64,000 nt of DNA, from positions 145,065 through 209,064 of the forward strand of contig JAUYMA010000004.1 in assembly GCA_030698805.1 (NCBI GenBank), read 5' to 3'. Positions 31,041 through 39,112 of the stretch are shown piece by piece (the first letter of the stretch is position 1; each line of letters begins with the position of its first letter). This DNA is from Nanobdellota archaeon. GTDB taxonomy: Archaea; Nanobdellota; Nanobdellia; Pacearchaeales; GW2011-AR1. The position numbers and the translations under genes are program-made. The notes beneath the pieces were generated by a model. The model saw only the letters and a list, made by a program, of their open reading frames with translations, made no database searches and was not told the origin of the DNA.

Positions 31041-33104
31041 CTAAAGAAAAGTTTCGGATAGGCCCACAATAGAAGAGGTATTATCTTCTTTTCTCAGTCT
31101 TATTACATTTTCTACAAAGTTTTCTATCTTAGGCTCATGACTAACTATAATTATTTGTTTGACGTTCATTTCATCAAAGACCTCTTTCATTTTATCGATT
31201 TGAGCTTCAGAAAATCCCTCAGTAGGTTCATCTAAGATGACTAAGTCCCGTGTCTTGACCTGGCTAAGTACTGAATTGATAGTCTGATTCAAAGCAAGTC
31301 TATAGGCTAATGCTACAGCAGTCCTTTCTCCTCCAGATAAAAAGGAGTAATCCATTTCTATCCCTCCTTGGACTATTATCGGGGTAAAATTCTCATCAAG
31401 TCTCGCTTCAAAGCTTTCCCCTCCCAGTATAGTAAACCATTTTCTGAATAGCTCTGAGAATTCATTTCTTAATTTCATCATAACATTCCTCTCAGTGAAA
31501 TCTATCAAGGATAAGAAATAATTTGAGAGCCAGTCATTTATTTCTAATATCTTATTCCATTTTTTAGCAGATTCTTCTCTCAGGACTAGCCTTTCTTGAA
31601 GATTATATATCTCTTTAGCTTTTAATTCAATTTCTTTTTTGAGCTCTGCCAGGGAGACTTCTGCATTTTTCTCATTATTTATTGCAATATCCAATTCTTC
31701 CTTCTTTAGTTTATACCCTTTCTCGAATTTAAAGTATTGTAGCAAATCTTGTTTAATAGTCTCTATATGTTTATGTAACATGAGATGGTCTTTTTCTAAA
31801 GACCTCTTAATTTTTTCCAGTTCAGTCAATCTAACTTTATTTTTGGAGTATAAAGCCTGTCTGGATCGTATTACTTCTAGTTTTAATTTTCTTTCCTCTA
31901 ACTGAATAATATCAAGTTTTTCTTTTTCATGGCTTGCTGCTAATTCCTCCCTTTCTTTTTTCAATTCCTCCAACTCTCTTTTTATTTTGACTATTTTGCC
32001 CTCTGTTTCATTTAAAATATTATGCTTATGGGCAGAAGGCACGTCTTGGAGACAAGTTGGGCAGATATTTATGCTAAAAAACCTCTCTTTTTTATTTGCC
32101 GAATCTATTAAAAACTTTTCCAGATTATTAAACTGTCCCGCAAGTTCTATCTGGCGAAAATTTATTTTGTCTAGTTCAATCCTCTTTTTTAGTATAGCTT
32201 CCAAAGTATTTCTAAAATCTTCTTCAGAAAACCTCTCCTCTTCTTTTTGACCTTTTTTCAATTCCTCCAACTCTCTTCCCAGTTCGAATAAGCTCTCTTC
32301 CTTATTAGCAATCATGACCTTAGATTTTTCCAGTTCAGTCTCTAACCTATCTCGACCTTTGATCTCTCTTCCTATGTCCTCTAAAGATTTTTCTATTTCA
32401 CCCTTTATCCTCTTTTTATCTTTCAGATTTTCTTCTCTTTCCTCAATCTTACTATTGAGTTGTCCCAGTAAAGTTAGTTCATTTTCTATCCTTTGTTTGT
32501 CGAGTTCTATATCTTTAACCTCTCCCTGAAGAATTTTAGCCTCTTCTTTAAGTTTGTTTAGTACTATGGCAAGATTTTCTCTTATTATCTTATATTTATC
32601 AACTCCAAATACATGTCGTAGGACGTTGAGTCTAGTCTCAGGATCTTCCAAGATGATAAATTTCATCTGTTCCTGAGGAGTATAAACTGTGTATCTGTAG
32701 AGGAGATTATTTTTTTTAATAAATTCTGAAGGGTATCCAATCAGATTAAGGACTTTTGTCTTCAGTTCAGTAATTGAATATTCCTTCTTTATACCATCTA
32801 TAGCCATACTTGCATAATCATTTACAACTGATTTTTGACTTCTTTTCAACCTCCTCTCTATGACTATGTTTTTACCCCCTATTTCCATTTCTAAGATAAC
32901 TTCTCCATAAGCACATTCATTTCTCAGCAGGGCTGCTCCAGTTTGGCCAGGTTGCAAGCCGAAAAGGGCGTATTCTATGGCTAGCAAAATAGAGGTTTTA
33001 CCTGAGCCTATATCTCCAGCTAGAAGAATGGGCCCTTCTGGAAAAGAGATTTCTTGTATTTCATAGCTCCGAATGTTTTTTAGGCTTATTTTGATTAGTT
33101 TCAT
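31041..33104 (-). CDS. rad50: DNA double-strand break repair ATPase Rad50
   Basis: 687 residues, against about 850-900 in most archaea. The Walker A is 'LLAGDIGSGKTSILLAIEYA', the zinc-hook motif is 'NICPTCLQDV' (C-x-x-C) in the middle of a long Glu/Lys coiled coil, the ABC signature is 'SFLSGGERTAVALAYRLAL', and the Walker B is 'RDLVILDEPTEGFS'. With Mre11 it tethers and processes DNA ends. The shorter coiled coils imply a shorter arm. Its ATG overlaps the mre11 stop by 4 bases (33101-33104). Confidence 0.95.
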   Translation of the reverse strand: MKLIKISLKNIRSYEIQEISFPEGPILLAGDIGSGKTSILLAIEYALFGLQPGQTGAALLRNECAYGEVILEMEIGGKNIVIERRLKRSQKSVVNDYASMAIDGIKKEYSITELKTKVLNLIGYPSEFIKKNNLLYRYTVYTPQEQMKFIILEDPETRLNVLRHVFGVDKYKIIRENLAIVLNKLKEEAKILQGEVKDIELDKQRIENELTLLGQLNSKIEEREENLKDKKRIKGEIEKSLEDIGREIKGRDRLETELEKSKVMIANKEESLFELGRELEELKKGQKEEERFSEEDFRNTLEAILKKRIELDKINFRQIELAGQFNNLEKFLIDSANKKERFFSINICPTCLQDVPSAHKHNILNETEGKIVKIKRELEELKKEREELAASHEKEKLDIIQLEERKLKLEVIRSRQALYSKNKVRLTELEKIKRSLEKDHLMLHKHIETIKQDLLQYFKFEKGYKLKKEELDIAINNEKNAEVSLAELKKEIELKAKEIYNLQERLVLREESAKKWNKILEINDWLSNYFLSLIDFTERNVMMKLRNEFSELFRKWFTILGGESFEARLDENFTPIIVQGGIEMDYSFLSGGERTAVALAYRLALNQTINSVLSQVKTRDLVILDEPTEGFSEAQIDKMKEVFDEMNVKQIIIVSHEPKIENFVENVIRLRKEDNTSSIVGLSETFL

Positions 33105-34249
33105 AATTGAAAGATCTTTTTCACTTCCGAAAATATTCTATCTCCAAATGTGAGCGACTTCTCATCTTCTAATTTTTCAGGCTGTAAAGCTCTTATTAAA
33201 GAAGGGATTATTTCATTATTTTTATTAGGATTTTTCTCTTCAAATCTCTTCATTATCTCCTCCTCTAAGTTTGCCGAATCTATATAGTCTATCTTCATTT
33301 CTGGACCAGTCACATAAATTCTACTAGTGCTTTTTAGTAAGACGAAAGCTTCTTTTTTCTTAATGTAATCTTCAATTTTACTAAATTTTATATCCCCAAT
33401 CTTGCCTTTTTTAAGTACGCCTCCTATCTTAAGCATTACAACTTTATCTTTAATGAATCCTTTTTCCATTTCAGATATTATTTTATCTGCGGCGTCAAAA
33501 GCATTTTCGATTTCTATTTTAAAAACAACTATCTCTTTTATCTTCAATTCTTCCCTCCTTAATTTCCCATTGTCAAATATATAGAAAGATCCACCTTGCA
33601 ACTCCTCTAATTCAGATAAACTATTGGGGAATATAGGGCCCGAATAAACTCTTCGCTCTCGGTTATATTTAATATGAAGATGAGAGAGGGCAAGGTAATC
33701 TACGGACGGTAAAGCAGTATGATCTACTGCTTTAATGGGGAGGTTGCCAATTGCGTCCCTTAGGGTAGTATGTAACATGAGTATCTTAAATAGGCCAGGG
33801 GAGTCATGTATTTTTATCCTCTCAATATCTTCGACTTCTAAACCAGACTTTTTCCCCGGATAACCATATAAGGCCACATTTCTAAATATGGTTGGATGTA
33901 AAAATATTTTTCCATTTCTCTCTTCAAATAAAGAAACATTTTTGCAGAAACCGGCCTTTTCTAGAACTTCTAAAAAAGTTTTACCTGAGACAGAATAATC
34001 ATGACTTCCAGCAATAAGGAAAACTGGAATATTTGCTTCTTTTATCTTTCTAAACTCATTAAAAGCTTCTTTTAAAGTTTCAATAGAGGGATAAGCGGAA
34101 TCTAACAAGTCTCCGCTGATTAATATAAACTCAACTCTTTCTTTTAAGCACTTTTCTACAGCTAATTGAAAACTTTTAAAGTTTAATTCTCGCAACTCTG
34201 GCTGTCGCCACCCTCCGAGATGGCAATCGCCCATGTGGGCAAATTTCAT
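33101..34249 (-). CDS. mre11: DNA double-strand break repair nuclease Mre11
   Basis: 382 residues. Metallophosphoesterase motifs appear in order: 'FAHMGDCHLGGW', 'LISGDLLDSA', 'LIAGSHDYS' (the family's G-N/S-H-D), 'LMLHTTLRD' and 'LALSHLHIKY'. Mn-dependent exonuclease and endonuclease activity at broken ends is expected, with Rad50 as partner directly downstream. A TATA box at about 34271-34280 (minus) gives leaderless spacing to the ATG. HerA and NurA, often adjacent in archaea, are not in this window. Confidence 0.94.
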   Translation of the reverse strand: MKFAHMGDCHLGGWRQPELRELNFKSFQLAVEKCLKERVEFILISGDLLDSAYPSIETLKEAFNEFRKIKEANIPVFLIAGSHDYSVSGKTFLEVLEKAGFCKNVSLFEERNGKIFLHPTIFRNVALYGYPGKKSGLEVEDIERIKIHDSPGLFKILMLHTTLRDAIGNLPIKAVDHTALPSVDYLALSHLHIKYNRERRVYSGPIFPNSLSELEELQGGSFYIFDNGKLRREELKIKEIVVFKIEIENAFDAADKIISEMEKGFIKDKVVMLKIGGVLKKGKIGDIKFSKIEDYIKKKEAFVLLKSTSRIYVTGPEMKIDYIDSANLEEEIMKRFEEKNPNKNNEIIPSLIRALQPEKLEDEKSLTFGDRIFSEVKKIFQL

Positions 34250-34310
34250 AGATATGTCTCAATAAGTTATTATTTATAGATTATTGCTGTTAATTATAAG
34301 GTCAGACTAA

Positions 34311-34874
34311 TCAAGGGCCCGGAGCAATTCCGCCTGCTCCCCCTCCCCCTCCAGACCCGCAATCGATCTGTTGAGATATTACTGCATTCTCGCAAACCGC
34401 CCAATTCTTGCTTTTTCTATCAGCAATTACTGGCTGAATTTCTACCACATAATCTTTGCCTGGCGAAAATAAATCCAATCCATATTTATTTTTTAATAAC
34501 TCTAGATCTTGAGAGTTAGCAGTAAAGGTATACCTCTGACCAGGTTTAAATGCTATACCTCCAGAGATATCATTTAGAGGATATCTAATCTTGCTCGCAT
34601 TTAGCCCTATTTTAACATAAAAATCAGGAATGTTGAACTTGCCGTTATTATAAAGTTCCAAGGTTAGCTTCTTTTGAGTAACATCACATGAGTACTCCCT
34701 TATAGACAAGCTCACTTCATCATCACATTCTGTCTGCCCTTTAGGAGTAAAGTCCTTCAAATAGTTAAAAACAAGAACGCTTAGGCCCAAGGCCCCCACT
34801 ATCAAGAGAATGTAACTTACCATTTCACTTAAGCCTTTTTTATTCTGCTGCGATAACTTTCTCATTTTTCTCAC
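34311..34874 (-). CDS. Pilin-like secreted protein with glycine-rich C-terminus
   Basis: 187 residues. 'QNKKGLSEMVSYILLIVGAL' has a K-K-G cleavage site and a hydrophobic helix, matching archaeal class III signals (compare the gene at 1044, 'RGMSEIVSTVLIILL'). The mature domain carries several cysteines and ends in a Gly-rich tail ('CGSGGGGGAGGIAPGP'). The start overlaps the upstream pilin-like gene by 35 bases; the inner Met4 would reduce this overlap slightly. Function unknown, likely a surface filament or minor pilin. Confidence 0.68.
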   Translation of the reverse strand: MRKMRKLSQQNKKGLSEMVSYILLIVGALGLSVLVFNYLKDFTPKGQTECDDEVSLSIREYSCDVTQKKLTLELYNNGKFNIPDFYVKIGLNASKIRYPLNDISGGIAFKPGQRYTFTANSQDLELLKNKYGLDLFSPGKDYVVEIQPVIADRKSKNWAVCENAVISQQIDCGSGGGGGAGGIAPGP

Positions 34875-35343
34875 CTCTTTCTATCAAAACATTGAAGTTG
34901 TATACTTTATCATTCAGACTTAGGTTATAATAAATGTTTCTATAATCTTCATTCCATTTTATCATCAAATATTTTGAATCAGAACTTTTTGTAACATTTA
35001 ACTCAGTAGGAACAGTCGCGCTGGCTCCTTTCTCATAGAAAAATTGGGACTCTTTGCCCTCAGAAGGAGAATAGAACCATCCAAAAATAAGAAGGTCAGA
35101 GTTCAAACTGGAGTAATTAGATATGACTGAATTTAATAATGGAGAAATCTGTTCAAAATTTTTTCCTTCTTTGACGCCATAGTCTATAGTCCTGAGAGCT
35201 TCGTATTTTATTTCTTTGGCAAGATTGCCAACTCGGGAATTTCCTTTAGGAGCGTTAGCAGAGTTATAGATTACTCCAAAGCTCATTAATAGAATTATTA
35301 GGATAAGGGCGGCCGCAAGAAATATTTGTCCTCTTTTATTCAT
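34840..35343 (-). CDS. Pilin-like secreted protein
   Basis: 167 residues starting 'MNKRGQIFLAAALILIILLM', with prepilin cleavage after K-R-G and a hydrophobic helix to about residue 24, then an Asn/Ser-rich ectodomain without a clear family. It is transcribed from a TATA box that lies just beyond the 3' end of SRP RNA. It is coupled to the following pilin-like gene by a 35-base overlap. Confidence 0.65.
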   Translation of the reverse strand: MNKRGQIFLAAALILIILLMSFGVIYNSANAPKGNSRVGNLAKEIKYEALRTIDYGVKEGKNFEQISPLLNSVISNYSSLNSDLLIFGWFYSPSEGKESQFFYEKGASATVPTELNVTKSSDSKYLMIKWNEDYRNIYYNLSLNDKVYNFNVLIERGEKNEKVIAAE

Positions 35344-35355
35344 ATCTTGTAGAGC

Positions 35356-35377
35356 AAAAAAAGCTTTTTATATATTT
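35356..35377 (-). promoter_or_regulatory. Pilin promoter overlapping the SRP RNA terminator region
   Basis: Minus-strand AAATATATAAAAAG (35377-35364) lies centred 27 nt from the pilin ATG at 35343, and a run of seven T (35362-35356) follows it. Because the SRP RNA ends at about 35381, the T-run is also the likely SRP terminator, so terminator and promoter overlap. Confidence 0.5.
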
Positions 35378-35380
35378 CGT

Positions 35381-35636
35381 GTAGACGGGGAGCTTGCTCA
35401 TTCTTATCATACAAGCTGCCTTTTACCTTCCTCAGCTCTGCTACCTTGTAAGCACCTAACATCCTGTTTAGGGCTGCTCCGATCAAGGTCTGACCCATTT
35501 GGCAGGAGCAAGATCGAACAAGACAAAGCCTCAACGTCCGGCAAAAGACTTGTAAGACTTAAAATCACTTGCTCCTTTAAGCCCACCATGAAGTCCGTTT
35601 GTGAATAGCGCAGGACTAGCGCGCTGGCTCGTCTAC
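35381..35636 (-). ncRNA. ffs: Signal recognition particle RNA (archaeal 7S RNA)
   Basis: About 256 nt on the minus strand. The 5' GTAGACG (35636-35630) and 3' CGTCTAC (35387-35381) close helix 1. The helix 8 core is present: GGGTCAG...GGAGCAGCCC (near 35475-35500) with the symmetric and asymmetric loops bound by SRP54. GCGC...GCGC near the 5' end fits helix 3, and GGAGCAAG/CTTGCTCC pairs internally. A TATA box stands 25 nt upstream. The open frames seen on this stretch (35340-35534 and 35407-35658) are shadows of the RNA. The exact ends are estimates. Confidence 0.87.
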
Positions 35637-35657
35637 AATAATACGAGCTAGGAGACA

Positions 35658-35665
35658 TTTATAAG
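35658..35665 (-). promoter_or_regulatory. TATA box of SRP RNA
   Basis: Minus-strand CTTATAAA centred about 25 nt upstream of the predicted SRP RNA 5' end at 35636. Confidence 0.6.
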
Positions 35666-35681
35666 TTTGTCGATTTAGGAA

Positions 35682-36632
35682 TTAAGCAGGCACAATGCTT
35701 CTTTTATTGATGAATTCAAAAGCAGAATAAGCTGCAGTGCAGCCTTCTGCAACCCCCGTAATTGCCTGTTTGAAAGGTTTATCTGCCACATCTCCTGCAG
35801 CAAATACTCCAGGGAGATTTGTTTCGGATGTCTTGTGATCTAGAGTGATTTCTTTCTTTTCGTTCAATTTAACTCCTAATTTTTCAGCAAGGTCGGACAA
35901 AACAATATGGCCTATAGCAACAAAAACCCCATTCAATGGAAGCTCTTTACACCCATTATAATCTCTATCTAGAATAACGGAACTAACAAATCGATCACCT
36001 TTTATTTCTATAACATTCGCATTATTAATAATCTCGATTTTTTTATTTGCTTCTATTCTTTTAAGATTAATAGGCTCAGCTCTTATTTTCTCTTTTCGGT
36101 AAATAATATAAACCTTCGCTGCATGTTCGGCTAGAACAAGAGCATCTTTAGCCGCAGAGTCTGATCCACCGATGACTGCAACCACTTTATTTTTAAATAA
36201 AGGCGCATCGCATAGGGCACAATAAGCCACTCCCTTATTTTCGAATTCCTTGCTTCCAGGCACTTCCAATTTTTTCCATTTAGTCCCCATGGCAAATAAA
36301 ATAGTTCTCCCTTTGTATTCAGAGTCAGATGTTTTAACAGTAAATTCCTCTTCGGTTTTCTGAACATCTATAACTTTCTCCTGTTTTATTGTAACTAAGT
36401 CATAAGATCTAGCATGTTTTTCAATAGCTTCTGCCAATTCCACCCCACTTACTTTTATAAATCCGGGATAATTCTCCACAATGTCTGTAGTGGTTATCAC
36501 CCCTCCTACTGGCAATTCAGAACTAGAAGTCGTCCCTAGGCAGAGCGTTTTAAGCCCCAGTCGTGCGCCGTACATAGCAGCAGAAAGCCCTGTCACCCCT
36601 GCACCGATTATTATAAAGTCATATCTTTCCAT
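35682..36632 (-). CDS. trxB: Thioredoxin reductase
   Basis: 316 residues. The FAD-binding G-x-G-x-x-G is 'IIIGAGVTGLSAAMYGARLG', the NADPH site is 'VAVIGGSDSAAKDALVLAEH', and the redox-active pair is 'GVAYCALCDAPLF' (C-A-L-C), all in the order of low-molecular-weight thioredoxin reductases. The C-terminal 'VFAAGDVADKPFKQAITGVA' is the standard FAD contact. It reduces thioredoxin or glutaredoxin-like partners with NADPH. A TATA-like 'tttataaa' (about 36655-36662) precedes the ATG. Confidence 0.93.
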   Translation of the reverse strand: MERYDFIIIGAGVTGLSAAMYGARLGLKTLCLGTTSSSELPVGGVITTTDIVENYPGFIKVSGVELAEAIEKHARSYDLVTIKQEKVIDVQKTEEEFTVKTSDSEYKGRTILFAMGTKWKKLEVPGSKEFENKGVAYCALCDAPLFKNKVVAVIGGSDSAAKDALVLAEHAAKVYIIYRKEKIRAEPINLKRIEANKKIEIINNANVIEIKGDRFVSSVILDRDYNGCKELPLNGVFVAIGHIVLSDLAEKLGVKLNEKKEITLDHKTSETNLPGVFAAGDVADKPFKQAITGVAEGCTAAYSAFEFINKRSIVPA

Positions 36633-36749
36633 AACATCTGAATTCTAACCCAGTTTATAAATTTTCGCGAAGACTTTCATAAAACTCTTGATTTTTCAAT
36701 ACTTTAGGCTCATCTAAAAATATATTAATGCGATCGATAATTTTATGTA

Positions 36750-37226
36750 ATGGATCAAAATTTAAAGCTCTATCTAAAGGAAAAGGGTATAATTTACAAG
36801 GAGCATACTCATCCAGCAGTATTTACAGTAGCAGAGTCGAAAGAGGTAATAAAAGAGTATTCTTATTTACATACTAAGAATTTATTCCTAAAAGATAAGA
36901 ATGGAAGATTCTATTTAGTTTGTCTGCCTGCAGAAAAGAGGCTAGATGTTAAACTTCTAGAGAAGCACCTCCATATAAAGAAACTAAAGTTTAGCTCTCC
37001 AGAAGAGCTAAAAGATGAGCTCAATTTAACCCCTGGGAGTGTGTCAATATTTGGCATAATTTATTCTAAAAAGACTAGTTTAATAATAGATCAGGAAGTC
37101 TATGATGCAGAGAAGACAGGATTTCATCCAAATATAAATACAGCCACTTTAGAAATTGATAGGAAAAATCTTAGGATTTTCTTAGAATCCATCAAAGTCG
37201 AAAAAGAGGTAATAAAGCTTGAATAG
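36750..37226 (+). CDS. Prolyl-tRNA trans-editing protein, YbaK/PrdX family
   Basis: 158 residues: 'YLKEKGIIYKEHTHPAVFTV' near the start and 'TKNLFLKDKNGRFYLVCLPA' in the middle match the Ybak/ProXp-ala type editing domain, which hydrolyses mischarged Ala-tRNA-Pro. It ends one or two codons into the next gene (TTG start at 37219), so the two are coupled. A TATA-like 'aaaaatatattaa' occurs about 25 nt upstream. Confidence 0.85.
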   Translation: MDQNLKLYLKEKGIIYKEHTHPAVFTVAESKEVIKEYSYLHTKNLFLKDKNGRFYLVCLPAEKRLDVKLLEKHLHIKKLKFSSPEELKDELNLTPGSVSIFGIIYSKKTSLIIDQEVYDAEKTGFHPNINTATLEIDRKNLRIFLESIKVEKEVIKLE

Positions 37227-37956
37227 AAAATTTGCCCTTATTCTAGCTTCCCTTATTACCTTATTAATTGCGAATTCTATTTACTTCTTCTCTTTATCTT
37301 CAGATAATAAAATGATGGAGACCGTAATACTTAGTAGGGTGATAGATGGAGACACTTTTGAATCTGAAGATGGAAGAACTTTCAGGCTTGCAAACATTAA
37401 CGCCCCTGAAAAAGGCATTGTTGGAGAAGATTTATCTAAAGATTATCTAAGAACATTTCAAAATAAGAGCTTGGAAATAGAAAATTTAGGAAAAGACAAA
37501 TATGATCGTTCTTTGGTGAGACTCTATTCTGCAGAGTACCTCAATTTAAAGATAGTGGAATTAGGAATGGCTTCTAAATTTTTAGTTGAAAAATCAGAAC
37601 TTAAAAGATTTGCAGATGCCGAAGAAAAAGCCATTTCTAATGAAAGAGGGATCTGGATGAAGTCTCCTAGTTTTGGTTGCGTCCGATCGCATATACAAGC
37701 GAGAGAAGAAATAGTAGTATTCAATAAGATTTGTGATACGGATAATGAGGGTTGGTATGTTAAGGATGAAAGTAGAAAAATTTATTACTTCAATATATCT
37801 TTTTTTAGCATAAAGCTACATTCAGGCAAAGGTGAACAAAATAATACCGATTTATTTTGGCAAAGCGCAACAGATATCTGGAACAATGACAGGGATTCTC
37901 TATATGTATTTGACCAAGAAGGGAAGATCATACATTATCATGCTTATGGTTATTAG
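37219..37956 (+). CDS. Secreted micrococcal-nuclease-like protein with C-terminal lamin-tail-like domain
   Basis: 245 residues from a TTG start, chosen because the N-terminal hydrophobic segment ('NRKFALILASLITLLIANSI') is then included as a signal anchor. The SNase domain (about 34-145) has 'RVIDGDTFESEDGRTFRLAN' and 'KYDRSLVRLY', holding the usual Arg/Asp/Glu catalytic set. Residues about 150-245 ('CVRSHIQAREEIVVFNKICD' ... 'SLYVFDQEGKIIHYHAYGY') resemble a lamin-tail domain. It probably degrades extracellular DNA or RNA at the cell surface. It overlaps the gene before and after. Confidence 0.75.
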   Translation: MNRKFALILASLITLLIANSIYFFSLSSDNKMMETVILSRVIDGDTFESEDGRTFRLANINAPEKGIVGEDLSKDYLRTFQNKSLEIENLGKDKYDRSLVRLYSAEYLNLKIVELGMASKFLVEKSELKRFADAEEKAISNERGIWMKSPSFGCVRSHIQAREEIVVFNKICDTDNEGWYVKDESRKIYYFNISFFSIKLHSGKGEQNNTDLFWQSATDIWNNDRDSLYVFDQEGKIIHYHAYGY

Positions 37957-38569
37957 CGCCATTTTGTCCTCTTGCTCGGCGAGTGCAGGAAAGATTAATT
38001 TAGAAGCCCCTAGCCACATAAATATAAATGAGAACTTTTCAGTTACTGTCACATACGATTCTCAGGAAATTTTGGATATCAAAATAACAGTTCAGGATAA
38101 AGAGTCTAAGGTCTATTCTGAGGTCTACGAGGAGGGATGGAAAAGCTCATTCTACTATCTACAAGAAAAATTTAGATCCAAATCAACTTATTTATTGAGG
38201 GCCAATAAAGAAGGTGAAGACCTGGATATATGTGTAAGATTGCGTAAGGGAGAGAAAGTTTTGCAAGATCAAATTTGTAAGAATATCTCTTTACTAATTG
38301 GGAGGCGATCTATTCCAGTCAATGCGCCTCCTGAGCTAGACGAAACTATAAAAGACGAAGGGCTATCCTCTAATTATTCAACTTTAGATAATTATAGAGA
38401 GATTATTAATATAACTCTTAATAGAAAGATTAAGAATAAAGATTTAGATGAGGCGACTAGTTATACTTCCCAACAGGAAAGAATTAATCAAGGGATTTTA
38501 GCATCTTTTCCATTTGTCCTTCTTATGATTTTATCTTTTCTTTTATATAAGCATCTAAGCAAGATTTAA
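37904..38569 (+). CDS. Secreted or lipoprotein-like protein with C-terminal membrane helix
   Basis: The frame is open from at least 37832. I place the start at ATG 37904 (TTG 37910 or ATG 37940 are alternatives) so that 'TKKGRSYIIMLMVISAILSS' plus 'CSASA' forms a signal peptide. The ectodomain is beta-rich ('HININENFSVTVTYDSQEIL'), and a C-terminal transmembrane helix (last 25 residues, 'ILASFPFVLLMILSFLLYKH') anchors it. It overlaps the nuclease gene in another frame by 53 bases. Function unknown; probably co-expressed with the nuclease. Confidence 0.55.
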   Translation: MYLTKKGRSYIIMLMVISAILSSCSASAGKINLEAPSHININENFSVTVTYDSQEILDIKITVQDKESKVYSEVYEEGWKSSFYYLQEKFRSKSTYLLRANKEGEDLDICVRLRKGEKVLQDQICKNISLLIGRRSIPVNAPPELDETIKDEGLSSNYSTLDNYREIINITLNRKIKNKDLDEATSYTSQQERINQGILASFPFVLLMILSFLLYKHLSKI

Positions 38570-38593
38570 AAGATCCAGATTATACTTTCAATT

Positions 38594-39112
38594 ATGGAAA
38601 AAATAAAGGTTCAATTTATTTTAGAAATTTTGGGCAAACCACCAGAGCATATTACTCAGTCTCTTATTAATCTAATTGATAAAATGGATAAGGAAAAAGG
38701 AATAAAGGTAGTTGAAAAGAGTTTGCATGACCCAGTACCTTTAAAGGATTCTAAGGAGCTTTATACCGCATTTGCAGAAATAACTGCTGAATTAGACTCA
38801 GTAGAAAATTATTTTGCCATAATCTTCTCTTATTTTCCAGCAAATATAGAAGTTATCTCTCCAAAAGGATTTTCTCTTTCTCTTGATAAATTAAATGAGT
38901 TGGGGAACTTTTTAGTGGGAAGATTGCACGAATACGATAATCTGGCTAAGACTTTAGTGGGAGAAAATACAATTTTAATGAACAAGCTTAGAGAAGTTGC
39001 CCCGCATCTATTCGTGCAAAAGCCGGCGCAACCAATAGCCCCCCCACCTATTCAAGAAGAAAAAGGGAAAAAACAAAAATCTACTAAGCAAGGTAAACGA
39101 AAGAAAAATTAA
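38594..39112 (+). CDS. Conserved-looking protein of unknown function (172 aa)
   Basis: No domain I recognise. A folded helical/beta region covers about 1-130 ('MEKIKVQFILEILGKPPEHI', 'IEVISPKGFSLSLDKLNELG'), followed by a Pro/Lys-rich disordered tail ('APPPIQEEKGKKQKSTKQGK'). No signal peptide or membrane helix is seen, so it is cytoplasmic. A TATA-like 'gatttaaaag' at 38563-38572 sits about 26 nt from the ATG. It overlaps the convergent gene's stop by 4 bases. Confidence 0.6.
   Translation: MEKIKVQFILEILGKPPEHITQSLINLIDKMDKEKGIKVVEKSLHDPVPLKDSKELYTAFAEITAELDSVENYFAIIFSYFPANIEVISPKGFSLSLDKLNELGNFLVGRLHEYDNLAKTLVGENTILMNKLREVAPHLFVQKPAQPIAPPPIQEEKGKKQKSTKQGKRKKN

Noticed and set aside
35340..35658. 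Open reading frames on the minus strand within the 35.3-35.7 kb stretch
   Set aside because: The stretch shows the SRP RNA helix 8 core and a closing helix 1 with its own TATA box; the frames are low-quality and overlap this RNA.
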